Below are positions 9,841-18,824 of a DNA stretch of 44,850 bases, piece after piece. Numbering within the stretch: position 1 is the stretch's first letter; each line of letters starts with the position of its first letter. This DNA is from Sphaerotilus uruguayifluvii (GTDB lineage: Bacteria > Pseudomonadota > Gammaproteobacteria > Burkholderiales > Burkholderiaceae_C), in contig NZ_JABSNM010000027.1 in NCBI RefSeq assembly GCF_013294065.1, positions 1 to 44,850 on the forward strand, given 5' to 3'. Position numbers and translations under genes: made by a program. Under the pieces are notes generated by a model. The model was given only the letters and a program-made list of their open reading frames with translations. It did no database searches and was not told the DNA's origin.

Positions 9841-11268
9841 ATGACCTTTCCACTGTTCTTCGCCATTCTCCGGGCGCGCTGGAAGGCCGCCGTGCTGGTC
9901 CTGCTGCTGACGATCGGCACCACGGTGTCGGTCACGCTGCTGCTGCCCAAGTCCTATACCGCGACGGCTTCGCTGGTGCTCGACGTGCGCTCGCCCGACC
10001 CGATCCTGGGCATGACGATGGGCGCGATGACGATGCCCGCCTACATGGCCACCCAGGTCGAGGTGCTGCAGAGCGAGCGCGTCGCGCTGCGGGTGGTCCA
10101 GGGCCTGCGTCTGGCCGAGAGCGCCCAGACTCGCGAGCAGTGGAAGAAGGAGACCGACGGGCAGGGCAGCTTCGAGGCCTGGCTGGCGCAGATGATCGGC
10201 AAGAAGCTCGACGTGAAGCCCTCGCGCGAAGGCAACGTCATCTACGTGTCGTACTCGAACGCCGACCCGCGATTCGCCTCCGCGCTGGCCAACGGCTTCG
10301 CCCGGGCCTACATGGACATCAGCCTGGGTCTGCGCACCTCGCCGGCCCAGCAGTATTCCGACTTCTTCAACAAGCAGGCGGCCGAGGTGCGCACCTCGCT
10401 CGAGAAGGCGCAGGCCAAGCTCTCCGACACCCAGAAGCTCTACGGCATCACGGTGGCCGAGGAGCGCTTCGACATCGAGACGCAGCGGCTCAACGAGCTC
10501 AGCTCGCAGCTGGTCGCCATCCAGGCCCAGGCCGCCGACTCGGGCAGCCGCTCGGCCCAGGTCCGCGCCGGCTCCGACCAGCTGCAGGATGTCATCGCCA
10601 ACCCGGTGGTGGCCGGCCTGCGTGCCGACCTGTCGCGTCAGGAGGCCCGGCTGGGCGAGCTCGGCGCGCGCTTCGGTGACGCGCACCCGCAGGTCGTCGA
10701 GCTCAAGGCCAACATCGAGGAGCTGCGCCGGCGCATCGACAGCGAGTCGCGCCGGGTCGGCGGCAGCGTCGGCGTGACCAACAACATCAACCGCCAGCGC
10801 GAGGCCGAGGCGCGTGCCGCGCTCGAGGCCCAGCGCGCGAAGGTGCTGCGCATGAAGGAGCAGCGCAACGATCTGGCCGCGCTGCAGCGCGAGGTCGAGT
10901 CGCTGCAGCGCTCCTACGACCAGATCAACCAGCGCGTGCTGCAGACCAGCATGGAAAGCCAGGCCACGCAGACCAACATCTCGCTGCTGACGGCGGCCAC
11001 CGAGCCGACGCAGCCCTCGTCGCCGAAGCTGCTGCTCAACTCCCTGCTGAGCATCTTCCTGGGCATCCTGCTGGGCGTCACCTTCGTGCTGGTGCGCGAG
11101 GTCTTCGACCGCCGGGTGCGCACGCTTGGCGACTTCTCCGAGTCGATCGGCCTGCCGGTGCTGGGCACGCTACCCGGCCCGGGACGGCGTTCGGCCCGGG
11201 CCGCGGGGCAGCTGCCCTCGCTGGTGTCCGGATCGGTCATCGGCCGGCTTCCCGGCTCCGGTGCATGA
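9841..11268 (+). CDS. epsF: Chain-length determinant / polysaccharide co-polymerase (EpsF family)
   Basis: Wzz-type inner-membrane protein that sets polymer length together with the Wzy polymerase and the EpsG kinase. 475 residues: an N-terminal membrane helix (about 12-33), LLPKSYTATASLVLDVRSPDP typical of the Wzz fold, a long charged coiled coil (about 160-380), then the Pro-rich segment ATEPTQPSSPK and a second membrane helix (about 402-424), with a cytoplasmic tail ending near residue 475. No kinase domain is fused; the kinase is the next gene, 16 bp downstream. First gene of the plus-strand eps operon. Confidence 0.93.
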   Translation: MTFPLFFAILRARWKAAVLVLLLTIGTTVSVTLLLPKSYTATASLVLDVRSPDPILGMTMGAMTMPAYMATQVEVLQSERVALRVVQGLRLAESAQTREQWKKETDGQGSFEAWLAQMIGKKLDVKPSREGNVIYVSYSNADPRFASALANGFARAYMDISLGLRTSPAQQYSDFFNKQAAEVRTSLEKAQAKLSDTQKLYGITVAEERFDIETQRLNELSSQLVAIQAQAADSGSRSAQVRAGSDQLQDVIANPVVAGLRADLSRQEARLGELGARFGDAHPQVVELKANIEELRRRIDSESRRVGGSVGVTNNINRQREAEARAALEAQRAKVLRMKEQRNDLAALQREVESLQRSYDQINQRVLQTSMESQATQTNISLLTAATEPTQPSSPKLLLNSLLSIFLGILLGVTFVLVREVFDRRVRTLGDFSESIGLPVLGTLPGPGRRSARAAGQLPSLVSGSVIGRLPGSGA

Positions 11269-11284
11269 AAGGCAGTGACGCTCC

Positions 11285-12217
11285 ATGAGCATGAGCCACC
11301 TGAATCTCGCCCGACAACAGAAAGAGCATGGTCGCCGGATGGACGGAACCCTGACCCGCGCTGATGAACTGACTCCGGCCGGAGAGGATCGCTGCATCGG
11401 CGACCTGATCCGGGAGAAGAAGCACCTGACCGAGAAGCAGGTCGAGGCGATCGTCACCTACCAGAAGGAGCGCGGCGTGCGCTTCGGCGAGGCGGCCGTC
11501 GCGCTGGGCCTGGCCACCGACTCGGACGTGGTCTTCGCGCTGAGCCAGCAGTTCCACTATCCCTACACGCCGGAGGGGCAGCGCGACATCCATCCGGACC
11601 TGATCACCACGACCCAGCCCTTCGGCCACCGGGCCGAGGCGTTCCGGGCGATCCGCAGCCAGCTGATGATGCGGGTGTTCAGTCCGACCGAGCCGCGTCG
11701 CGCGCTGGCCGTGGTCAGTCCGGATCACGGGGACGGCCGCTCCTATTTCGTCGCCAACCTCGGTGTCGTGCTGGCCCAGCTGGGCGGGCGCACGCTGATC
11801 ATGGACGCGAACTTCCGCAATCCCCGCCTGCACGAGCTGTTCGGCGTGCCCAACGGCTCGGGCCTGAGCGGCATCCTGAGCGGCCGGCAGGAGGAGAACG
11901 TGATCTACCAGGCCTCGGACATCCCGAGCCTGTTCGTGATGCCGGTGGGCATCACGCCGCCCAATCCGCTCGAGCTGCTCGAGCGGCCGGCCTTCCGGCT
12001 GCTGGTGACCGAGCTGCTGCGCAAGTTCGACCATGTCATCGTCGACACGCCGCCGGCCTCCAGCGGCAGCGATGCCGCGGTGATCGCGTCGCGCTGCGGT
12101 GCCGCGCTGCTGCTGGCGCGCAAGGACAGCACGCGCATGAACGGGCTCAACGGCCTGATCGAGACGCTGGTGGCGGCCTCGGCCAAGATGGCCGGCGTGG
12201 TGGTCAACGAGTACTGA
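11285..12217 (+). CDS. epsG: EpsG-type tyrosine-kinase-like ATPase of EPS chain-length control
   Basis: Cytoplasmic BY-kinase-like ATPase partnering EpsF. 310 residues. Residues ~36-92 (CIGDLIREKKHLTEKQVEAI followed by RFGEAAVALGLATDSDV) resemble the MshEN/GSPII_E N-terminal module. The ATPase domain follows: Walker A-like S-P-D-H-G-D-G-R-S (145-153) with Arg152 where Lys is canonical, Walker A' LIMDANFRNP (Asp174) and Walker B HVIVDTPP (Asp254). The Lys-to-Arg change seems usual in EpsG proteins as I recall them. The C-terminal Tyr cluster of classical BY-kinases is missing; only a terminal Tyr310 remains. Two in-frame ATGs (11285, 11291) are close together. Coupled by position to epsF and exosortase. 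Confidence 0.92.
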   Translation: MSMSHLNLARQQKEHGRRMDGTLTRADELTPAGEDRCIGDLIREKKHLTEKQVEAIVTYQKERGVRFGEAAVALGLATDSDVVFALSQQFHYPYTPEGQRDIHPDLITTTQPFGHRAEAFRAIRSQLMMRVFSPTEPRRALAVVSPDHGDGRSYFVANLGVVLAQLGGRTLIMDANFRNPRLHELFGVPNGSGLSGILSGRQEENVIYQASDIPSLFVMPVGITPPNPLELLERPAFRLLVTELLRKFDHVIVDTPPASSGSDAAVIASRCGAALLLARKDSTRMNGLNGLIETLVAASAKMAGVVVNEY

Positions 12218-12275
12218 GTCGAGTACGGATCGGCCGCTCCGCACGGAGACGGCCGGCTGATGCGGGGAACTGGAA

Positions 12276-13163
12276 ATGTCTGCGGTGCAATCGAAGGTGC
12301 AGGGTCTCGACCTGTCGGTCTGGAAACCCTGGATGGTCCTGGGCCTGGGGCTGACGGCGCTCTACGGGCCGACGTTCAGGGACCTGTTCCACGGACTGTG
12401 GTCGAGCGACCAGTTCGGCCACGGGCCGGTGGTGTTCGCGCTGTGCCTGTGGCTGCTGTGGCAGCGCATGCCGGTGGTGCTGGCCGCGCCGGAGGCGCCG
12501 CGCCGCGTGACCGGGCTGCTGGTGCTGGTGCCTTCGCTGCTGCTGTTCGTGCTGGGGCGCTCGCAGGACATCATCATGCTCGAGCTGGGCTCGATCATCG
12601 GCGTGACCGCCGGCTCGGTGCTGCTGATGAAGGGTTCGGCGGCGCTGCGTGCGCTGCTGTTCGGGCTGCTCTTCATGTTCTTCATGGTGCCGCTGCCGGG
12701 GCAGATCGTCGATGCGCTGACCCAGCCGATGAAGATCGCCGTCTCGTACGCGGTCGAGTGGCTGCTCTACCACGCCGGCTACCCGATCAGCCGCAGCGGC
12801 GTGATCCTGCAGATCGGCCAGTACCAGCTGCTGGTGGCCGATGCCTGCGCCGGCCTGAACACGCTGTTCACGCTCGAGGCGATGGGCCTGCTGTACATGA
12901 ACCTGGTGCGCCACGATTCGATGGTGCGCAACGTGACGCTGGCGCTGCTGGTCGTGCCGATCAGCTTCTCGGCCAACGTGATCCGCGTGGTCACGCTGAC
13001 GCTGATCACCTACTACCTGGGCGACGAGGCCGGCCAGGGCTTCCTGCATGGCTTCGCCGGCATGGTGCTGTTCCTCGCGGCGCTGGTGCTGATCATGATG
13101 GTGGACTCGCTGATCCGCCTGGTGCTGGTGCGCCGCACGCCGGCTCCGGCCGCGCTGGCCTGA
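12276..13163 (+). CDS. xrtB: Exosortase B (transpeptidase-like membrane sorting enzyme)
   Basis: Multi-pass membrane cysteine protease/transpeptidase that by family recognises PEP-CTERM C-terminal signals and is tied to EPS production. 295 residues with about eight hydrophobic helices. The catalytic triad of the family is visible: Cys191 in VADACAGLNTL, Arg237 in SANVIRVV and His258 in FLHGFAGMV. The early SDQFGHGPVVF motif is typical of the B subtype. EpsI follows 22 bp later, as in other exosortase loci. No protein with a PEP-CTERM tail was found in the window, so its substrate must be encoded elsewhere. Confidence 0.93.
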   Translation: MSAVQSKVQGLDLSVWKPWMVLGLGLTALYGPTFRDLFHGLWSSDQFGHGPVVFALCLWLLWQRMPVVLAAPEAPRRVTGLLVLVPSLLLFVLGRSQDIIMLELGSIIGVTAGSVLLMKGSAALRALLFGLLFMFFMVPLPGQIVDALTQPMKIAVSYAVEWLLYHAGYPISRSGVILQIGQYQLLVADACAGLNTLFTLEAMGLLYMNLVRHDSMVRNVTLALLVVPISFSANVIRVVTLTLITYYLGDEAGQGFLHGFAGMVLFLAALVLIMMVDSLIRLVLVRRTPAPAALA

Positions 13164-13185
13164 CCTCCCGACAAGGAACCCGATC

Positions 13186-13917
13186 ATGACGACGAATTCC
13201 CCGTCCCTGCCGGCCGTTCCCGCGCCGCGGCCCGCCTCCCGGCGGATGATGCTCACCGCCGCGGCGCTGGCCGTCGCGATGGCGGCCACCTCGGGAATCG
13301 GCTCGACGATGAAGCCGACCCTGCACCTGTCCGACACCCGCCCGGCCGTCAGGCTGGAGACGATGATCCCGGCCCGCTTCGGCGACTGGGAGCATGTGCC
13401 CCAGGCCCAGGGCGTCGTCAATCCGCAGGCGCAGGTCATGCAGGACAAGCTCTATTCGGACCTGCTCAACCGGGTCTACCGCAACTCGCGCGGCGAGATG
13501 GTGCTGCTGTCCGTCGCCTACGGCCGCGACCAGAGCGATGCCTTCCAGGTCCACAAGCCGGAGATCTGCTACCCGGCCCAGGGCTTCCAGGTCCAGCGCG
13601 TGCGTCAGCAGGAGATGGCGACGCCCTTCGGCGCGGTGCCGGTCAAGCGCGTCGAGACCACCCGCGGCTCGACCCGCCCGGAGCCGGTCACCTACTGGAC
13701 GACGCTGGGCGACCATGCGGTGCGCAGCGGCGTCGACAAGAAGATGCAGGAGATGCAGTACGCGCTGAAGGGCTACATCGCCGACGGGCTGCTGTTCCGG
13801 ATGTCGAGCATCGATCCGGACAGCGAGCATGCGTACGCGATGCAGGACCGCTTCGCGGTCGATCTGCTGTCGGCGCTGGATCCGGCCGCCCGACTGAGGC
13901 TGGCGGGGCTGAAGTGA
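13186..13917 (+). CDS. epsI: Exosortase-associated protein EpsI, B type
   Basis: Companion of exosortase; its exact biochemical role in the family is not settled. 243 residues with one N-terminal membrane anchor (about 20-40, LTAAALAVAMAATSGIG) and a periplasmic domain carrying PARFGDWEHV and the family hallmark VHKPEICYPAQGF. The gene is located directly after xrtB, and its stop is 16 bp before the flippase start, all consistent with one operon. Confidence 0.9.
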   Translation: MTTNSPSLPAVPAPRPASRRMMLTAAALAVAMAATSGIGSTMKPTLHLSDTRPAVRLETMIPARFGDWEHVPQAQGVVNPQAQVMQDKLYSDLLNRVYRNSRGEMVLLSVAYGRDQSDAFQVHKPEICYPAQGFQVQRVRQQEMATPFGAVPVKRVETTRGSTRPEPVTYWTTLGDHAVRSGVDKKMQEMQYALKGYIADGLLFRMSSIDPDSEHAYAMQDRFAVDLLSALDPAARLRLAGLK

Positions 13918-13933
13918 CCGTCGTGCCGATCCG

Positions 13934-15460
13934 ATGAGCGCGGCCGGCTCCGACCTGGCCGGCCGGGCGGTCCGCGCGGTGCGCTGGGGAGCCTTCGGCG
14001 CGCTGGCCAAGCTGCTGCTGCAGTTCGGCACCCAGATCCTGCTGGTGCGCATTCTCGGCCCCGACCAGTACGGCCTGTTCGCGATCGGCGTGCTGGTGGT
14101 CAGCCTGGCGACCTTCCTGGCCGATTTCGGCATGGCCTACGGCCTGATCCAGAAGCCCGAGGTCAGCGACGAGGACCTGCGCTGCGTCTTCACCTGGCAG
14201 GTGCTGATCGGCCTGATGGTGGCTGCCGGCGTGTTCGCGGCCGCACCGCTGATCGCGCGCGGTCTCGGCGATGTGCGCGCCACCGGCGTGATCGCCGGCC
14301 TGTCGCTGGTGTGCCTGCTCAACGCGATCTCGGCGCCGTCGCTGAACATGCTCAAGCGGCGCATGGACTTCCGCTCGATCCAGATGGCGCAGATCGGCTC
14401 CTACGTCGCCGGCTACGTGATGTGCGGGCTGCCGCTGGCGCTGTGGCTGGGCGACGTGCGCGCGCTGGGCATCGCCTGGCTGGTGCAGGCGCTGGTGTCG
14501 ACCGGCTGGCTCTATTCGGCGGTGCGCCATCCCCTGGCGCCGCTGTGGAACACCGCCGACCGGCCCGCGATGCTGTCCACCGGCCTGACGGTGATGGTGA
14601 CGAACCTGGTCAACTGGGCGATGCAGAACGTCGACCGCACGATCGTCGCCCACCGCTACGCCGCGGCCAGCATCGGCAGCTATTCCGCCGCCTACAACCT
14701 GATCTACACCCCGACGACGACGCTGCTGGGCGTGATCCAGCCGGTGTTCTATTCGGCCACCGCCCGGATGGGCACGGCCGATCTGCCCCGGCAGGCGGCC
14801 GCCTACCAGGGCGCGCTGCTGCTGATCCTGCTGCTGCTGGCGCCGCTGTATGTCGCGGTGGCGGTGCTGTCCGGGCCGATCGTCGCGCTGCTGTACGGGC
14901 CGAAGTGGACCCAGGCCGGTGCGCTGCTGGCGCCGTTCGCGCTGGCGATGCCGGCCTTCCTGGTCTGGGGCATGTCGACGCCGATGCTGTGGTCGGCCGG
15001 ACAGGCGCGGCGCGAGTTCCGCTCGCAGCTGCCGGTGCTGGCCCTGTGGCTGGCGGTCTGCGCCGCGGCCTCGCGCGGTCCGGTGACCGGGGTGGCCTGG
15101 GGCGTGGCCGTGCTGTTCGCGGCCCGGGCCGCGACGATGGTCGGCCAGGCCTGCCAGGTGCTGTCGATCGGGCGGGCTGCGATGCTGAAGGTGATCCTGC
15201 CGGGCCTGCTGGCCTGCCTGGCGGTGGCGGCCGTCTGCCAGGCCGGACTGTGGCTGGCGGCAAGGGGCGGTCTCGATTCGCCCTGGCTGGTGCTGCCGCT
15301 GGTGCTGCTGCCCGGCTGGGCAGGAACGATGGGCGTGCTGGCGACCGTCTGCCGTCTGGACGTGCCGGTCCCGGCCCGGCAGGCGCTGCGTCCGGTGCTG
15401 GGGCGACTGCCGGCGAGGCTGCGCACGCTGCGGGCCCTGCGTGGCCTGCTGGAGGAGTGA
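13934..15460 (+). CDS. wzx: Wzx-type lipopolysaccharide/EPS repeat-unit flippase
   Basis: Polysaccharide-transport (MOP superfamily) membrane protein that moves the undecaprenyl-linked repeat unit to the periplasmic face. 508 residues, about 12-14 hydrophobic helices. The start region W-G-A-F-G-A-L-A-K-L, VRILGPDQYGLFAIGVLVV and FLADFGMAYGLIQK are typical of this family, as is the mid-protein NLVNWAMQNVDRTIVAHRYA. It pairs with the priming transferase (2432-3874) and the Wzy-like ligase/polymerase that starts 3 bp after its stop. Confidence 0.92.
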   Translation: MSAAGSDLAGRAVRAVRWGAFGALAKLLLQFGTQILLVRILGPDQYGLFAIGVLVVSLATFLADFGMAYGLIQKPEVSDEDLRCVFTWQVLIGLMVAAGVFAAAPLIARGLGDVRATGVIAGLSLVCLLNAISAPSLNMLKRRMDFRSIQMAQIGSYVAGYVMCGLPLALWLGDVRALGIAWLVQALVSTGWLYSAVRHPLAPLWNTADRPAMLSTGLTVMVTNLVNWAMQNVDRTIVAHRYAAASIGSYSAAYNLIYTPTTTLLGVIQPVFYSATARMGTADLPRQAAAYQGALLLILLLLAPLYVAVAVLSGPIVALLYGPKWTQAGALLAPFALAMPAFLVWGMSTPMLWSAGQARREFRSQLPVLALWLAVCAAASRGPVTGVAWGVAVLFAARAATMVGQACQVLSIGRAAMLKVILPGLLACLAVAAVCQAGLWLAARGGLDSPWLVLPLVLLPGWAGTMGVLATVCRLDVPVPARQALRPVLGRLPARLRTLRALRGLLEE

Positions 15461-15463
15461 GCG

Positions 15464-16933
15464 ATGAGCAAGGGTGAGCTGATCTTTCTCGCGATGGGCG
15501 GATCGGTGCTGACGATCGTCGCGATCGTGGCGGTGCTGATGTTCGCGCTGATGCTGCACGGGCAGCTCCGGCTCGGTCGCTACTTCGTGCCGATGACCTT
15601 CGTCTGCTGCACGATCGGCATGGCGCTCGCGGTGGTGCTGTCGCATCGCGACGTGCGCTTCGCCGCCTTCGGCACCGACAACATCGGCGCCGATGCCGGC
15701 GGCGCCGCCTGGCCGACGCGGCTGCTGACCGGCCTGATGCTGGGCATGAGCCTGGCGGCGCTGTTCAACCGCTACTTCCGCACGCGCCGGCTGCAGCTCC
15801 CCGGCGACGCGCCGGTCAACGCGGCACAGCGGCGCTTCGCCGAGGCGTTCGTGCTGTATTTCGCCGCGACCTACATCGTTCCGTCCGTGCTGGGCGCCAA
15901 GCCGTCGTTCACGATGAACGTCTACTACGCGCTGCCGGTCTTCCTCGCCGCGATCGTCGATGGCGTGCATTCCTTCGACCGGGTGCTGCGCTGGGCGAAG
16001 TTCTCGCTGCTCGGCATGACGCTGGGCAGTCTGGTGGCGATGGCCGTCCAGCCCAGCCTGGCGCTGCAGCCCGGCTATGCCGGCTGGGTCCCGGGCCTGA
16101 GCATCCGGCTGTGGGGCATCGGGTCGAGCCCGAACAGCATCGGTCCGCTGGCGCTGCTGTCGCTGCTGCTCGAATACATCGCGCCGACCCGCGACCGGCG
16201 CCTGCGCTGGCTGCTGGTGGGCTGCGGTCTGGCGACGCTGGTGCTGGCCCAGTCGAAGACGGCCTGGATGGCCACGCTGGTGGCCGGGACCTGCGTGTCG
16301 CTGTTCCGCTTCGGGCTCGACCGGCAGGGCCGGCTGCGCTTCGGCACGGTCATCTTCGTCACCGCGCTGCTGTCGCTGCTGCTGATCGGCATGCTGATCG
16401 TGCCGCCGCAGAAGCTGATGGCGGCGGTCTCCGAGACCAAGGCCGGCAGCGAGCTGGTCACGCTGACCGGCCGCAGCCAGATCTGGAACGTGGCGATCGA
16501 TGTCTGGCTCGAGCATCCGCTGTTCGGCTACGGTCCGACGATCTGGGATCCGGCGTTCCGCGCCTCGCTGGGCATGCCCTTCGCGACCCATGCGCACAAC
16601 CAGTGGCTGCAGAGCCTCAGCCAGGGCGGCGCGTTCAGCGCCCTGGCGCTGCTGCTGTACCTGGTCGTGATGATCATCGGCTGCATCCGCATGACCCGCC
16701 CGACTCGTGGAGCATCTCTTGCAATCCTCATCTTTGTGCTGATCCGCTCGATGACCGAGACGCCGCTGACGGTGAGCACGCTGTTTAATGGCGAGATGTT
16801 CACCCACATGCTGCTTGCCGTGATCGCCGCCCGCGGCCTGTCCCTTCCGCGGACCGTGCCCGCGTCGCGCATCGCCTCGGCCGTGATCGCGCCGGCGGCC
16901 GTCGACAGGACGTCGCCGCTGGCCCGGATCTGA
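15464..16933 (+). CDS. O-antigen ligase/polymerase-like membrane protein (Wzy family)
   Basis: Predicted polymerase of repeat units in the periplasm. 489 residues, about 10-12 membrane helices, with a large periplasmic loop bearing the O-antigen ligase (Wzy_C)-like motif TGRSQIWNVAIDVWLEHPLFGYG and the downstream AHNQWLQSLSQGG, which holds the conserved H-N motif. An upstream GGAGGA ribosome site overlaps the end of wzx (stop 15460), so translation is probably coupled. Whether it polymerises EPS or ligates another glycan cannot be told from sequence; the eps context favours polymerase. Confidence 0.88.
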   Translation: MSKGELIFLAMGGSVLTIVAIVAVLMFALMLHGQLRLGRYFVPMTFVCCTIGMALAVVLSHRDVRFAAFGTDNIGADAGGAAWPTRLLTGLMLGMSLAALFNRYFRTRRLQLPGDAPVNAAQRRFAEAFVLYFAATYIVPSVLGAKPSFTMNVYYALPVFLAAIVDGVHSFDRVLRWAKFSLLGMTLGSLVAMAVQPSLALQPGYAGWVPGLSIRLWGIGSSPNSIGPLALLSLLLEYIAPTRDRRLRWLLVGCGLATLVLAQSKTAWMATLVAGTCVSLFRFGLDRQGRLRFGTVIFVTALLSLLLIGMLIVPPQKLMAAVSETKAGSELVTLTGRSQIWNVAIDVWLEHPLFGYGPTIWDPAFRASLGMPFATHAHNQWLQSLSQGGAFSALALLLYLVVMIIGCIRMTRPTRGASLAILIFVLIRSMTETPLTVSTLFNGEMFTHMLLAVIAARGLSLPRTVPASRIASAVIAPAAVDRTSPLARI

Positions 16934-16951
16934 CTCGGGACTCGAGCGGCA

Positions 16952-17944
16952 ATGACTGCGTCTGCCTGTCCCGCGCTGTCGGTGATCATCCCGCTGCACG
17001 ACAAGGCGGCCTATGTGCTGGAGGCGATCGAGTCGGTGCTCGCCCAGCAGCCGGCGGCGGCCGAGATCCTGGTCATCGACGACGGCTCGACCGATGGCGG
17101 TCCGGAGCGGGTCGAGCGTTGGATCGCCGGGCACGAGGCCGGGCGCATCGTCCGGCTGCTGCGCCAGGCCAATGCAGGCGTCTCGGTGGCGCGCAACCGG
17201 GGCATCGACCTGGCGCGGGGCGAGCTGGTGACCTTTCTCGATGCCGACGACCGCTACCTGCCGGGCTACTTCGCGATGCTGGCGGCCCTGGCCGCCGCGC
17301 ATCCGCAGGCCGGCATGTACTGCACCGGCTTCGCGCGCCGCTGGCCTGACGGCCGGCGCGTCCTCTCGGGTTCTCCGGGGCGCCCGGCACGGCCCGAGGG
17401 CAGCCTGGGGCGCGTCGACAGCTTCCACGACTGGTGGAGCCGGGGCGCGTTCACCCACACGAACTCGATCGCGCTGCGCCGCGAGCTGCTGCAGCGCGAT
17501 CCGTCGCTGCGTTTCATGCCGGGCGAGCGCCTCGGCGAGGACCAGGACCTGTGGCTGCGGGTGGCCGAGGCGGCGCCGGTGGCCTTCGCGAACGTGCCTC
17601 TGACCGAATACCGGATGGATGTCGCCGGCAGCGCGATGCAGAACCCGGCGCTGGCCGACGTGCTGCCGTGCTACCAGCGGCTGGCGCGGCGCCTGCAGTC
17701 CGGTGCGGTGCCCGAGGCGCTGCGCGACGGCGCGCGCCAGCTGCTGTCGGTGCACCGGATCAATGTCGCCTCGGCACGTCTCGACCGGGGCGATCCGGCC
17801 GGAGCGGCGCAGCTGCTGTTCTCGTCCGGGGCCTCGGCGCGGCGCATCTACTGGCTGCGCACCGTGCTGCGCTGGGCGGTGCAGCGCCTGGGCCTGCGGC
17901 TGCGATCCGGCCAGGACGCCCGCCGGCCTCGAACGGAGAACTGA
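16952..17944 (+). CDS. Family 2 glycosyltransferase (first)
   Basis: GT-A fold enzyme that adds a sugar to the growing lipid-linked unit in the cytoplasm. 330 residues. SVIIPLHDKAAYVLEAIESV opens the Rossmann core, VIDDGSTDGG (Asp43-Asp44) and FLDADDRYLPGYF (D-A-D-D at 97-100) provide nucleotide and metal binding, and a later LGEDQDLWLRV carries the E-D catalytic-base motif. The C-terminal ~100 residues look helical and unspecific. Donor and acceptor sugars unknown. Confidence 0.92.
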   Translation: MTASACPALSVIIPLHDKAAYVLEAIESVLAQQPAAAEILVIDDGSTDGGPERVERWIAGHEAGRIVRLLRQANAGVSVARNRGIDLARGELVTFLDADDRYLPGYFAMLAALAAAHPQAGMYCTGFARRWPDGRRVLSGSPGRPARPEGSLGRVDSFHDWWSRGAFTHTNSIALRRELLQRDPSLRFMPGERLGEDQDLWLRVAEAAPVAFANVPLTEYRMDVAGSAMQNPALADVLPCYQRLARRLQSGAVPEALRDGARQLLSVHRINVASARLDRGDPAGAAQLLFSSGASARRIYWLRTVLRWAVQRLGLRLRSGQDARRPRTEN

Positions 17945-17948
17945 ATCC

Positions 17949-18824
17949 ATGCTCGTCTCGCTCGTGCTGGCCACCGTCGGACGGACGACCGAACTGGCCC
18001 GTGGCCTGCAGGCCCTGGCGGCGCAGACCTGCCGCGACTTCGAGGTGCTGGTGATCGACCAGAACGGCGACGACCGGCTGCTGCCCCTGCTGCAGGAGGC
18101 CCGGCAGGCGGGCGTGACGCTGCGCCATGTCCGCTTCGATCGGCGCAGCCTGTCCGGCGCACGCAATCACGGCCTGCAGCTGGCCGCCGGCGAGGTGGTC
18201 GGCTTTCCCGACGACGACTGCTGGTACGAACCGGACACGGTCGCCCGGCTGGCCGAGCGCTGGCAGGCGGCTGCGGTGCCGCCGGCCCTGATGGTGGGCT
18301 GCTGGGTCGAGCAGGCCGCCGCGGTGGGCGATCTCGACGCGCCCGCCCAGGCGCTCCGGCCGGACGAGGTGCGAGCCTTCCGGGGCCGGCGCGCCAGCTC
18401 GATCACGCTGTTCGTGCGCACCGCGCTGCTGCGCGAGCTCGGCGGCTTCGACGAGCGGCTGGGCGTCGGCCAGTGGTTCGGCTCGGCCGAGGAGACCGAT
18501 CTGGTCATGCGCGTCGCCGCGCGTGCCGAGCCGATGTCCTATGAACCGTCGGTGCGCATGCATCACGCGTTTGCCGCCGGCGGGACGCGCCCGCGCCGCA
18601 GCGCCGACGATCTGGAGCGCCTGCGTCGCCGCGAGCGCGGCACCGGGGCGCTGTATGTCAAGCACGCCCTGTCGGGCTGGGTGATCGGCCGGGGGCTGCT
18701 GGCTCCGTGGCTGGTGCCGCTGCTGCGCGGTCGCCCCGAGGCGGCGCGGGTCGGCTGGCATTGCGTGCGTGGACGCATCGAGGGCCTGCGCGAGTGGCGC
18801 AGGCAGCATGAGAGGGATTCATGA
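17949..18824 (+). CDS. Family 2 glycosyltransferase (second)
   Basis: 291 residues from the ATG at 17949 (LVSLVLATVGRTTELARGLQ), just 4 bp after the previous stop. The frame is open upstream but the family fold starts here. It shows VLVIDQNGDDR in place of a standard D-D-G-S motif, then GFPDDDCWYEPD as the metal-binding D-x-D and SAEETDLVMRV near the catalytic base. It resembles the branch of GT2 enzymes that includes rhamnosyltransferase-like proteins, but no donor is assigned. Its last four bases form ATGA with the next gene, so translation is probably coupled. Confidence 0.9.
   Translation: MLVSLVLATVGRTTELARGLQALAAQTCRDFEVLVIDQNGDDRLLPLLQEARQAGVTLRHVRFDRRSLSGARNHGLQLAAGEVVGFPDDDCWYEPDTVARLAERWQAAAVPPALMVGCWVEQAAAVGDLDAPAQALRPDEVRAFRGRRASSITLFVRTALLRELGGFDERLGVGQWFGSAEETDLVMRVAARAEPMSYEPSVRMHHAFAAGGTRPRRSADDLERLRRRERGTGALYVKHALSGWVIGRGLLAPWLVPLLRGRPEAARVGWHCVRGRIEGLREWRRQHERDS

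Noticed and set aside
13688-18166. 1492-residue minus-strand open frame over epsI-wzx-wzy-GT2
   Set aside because: High GC keeps antisense frames open; composition is Arg/Gln/His-rich with no domain, and four well-supported plus genes lie opposite.
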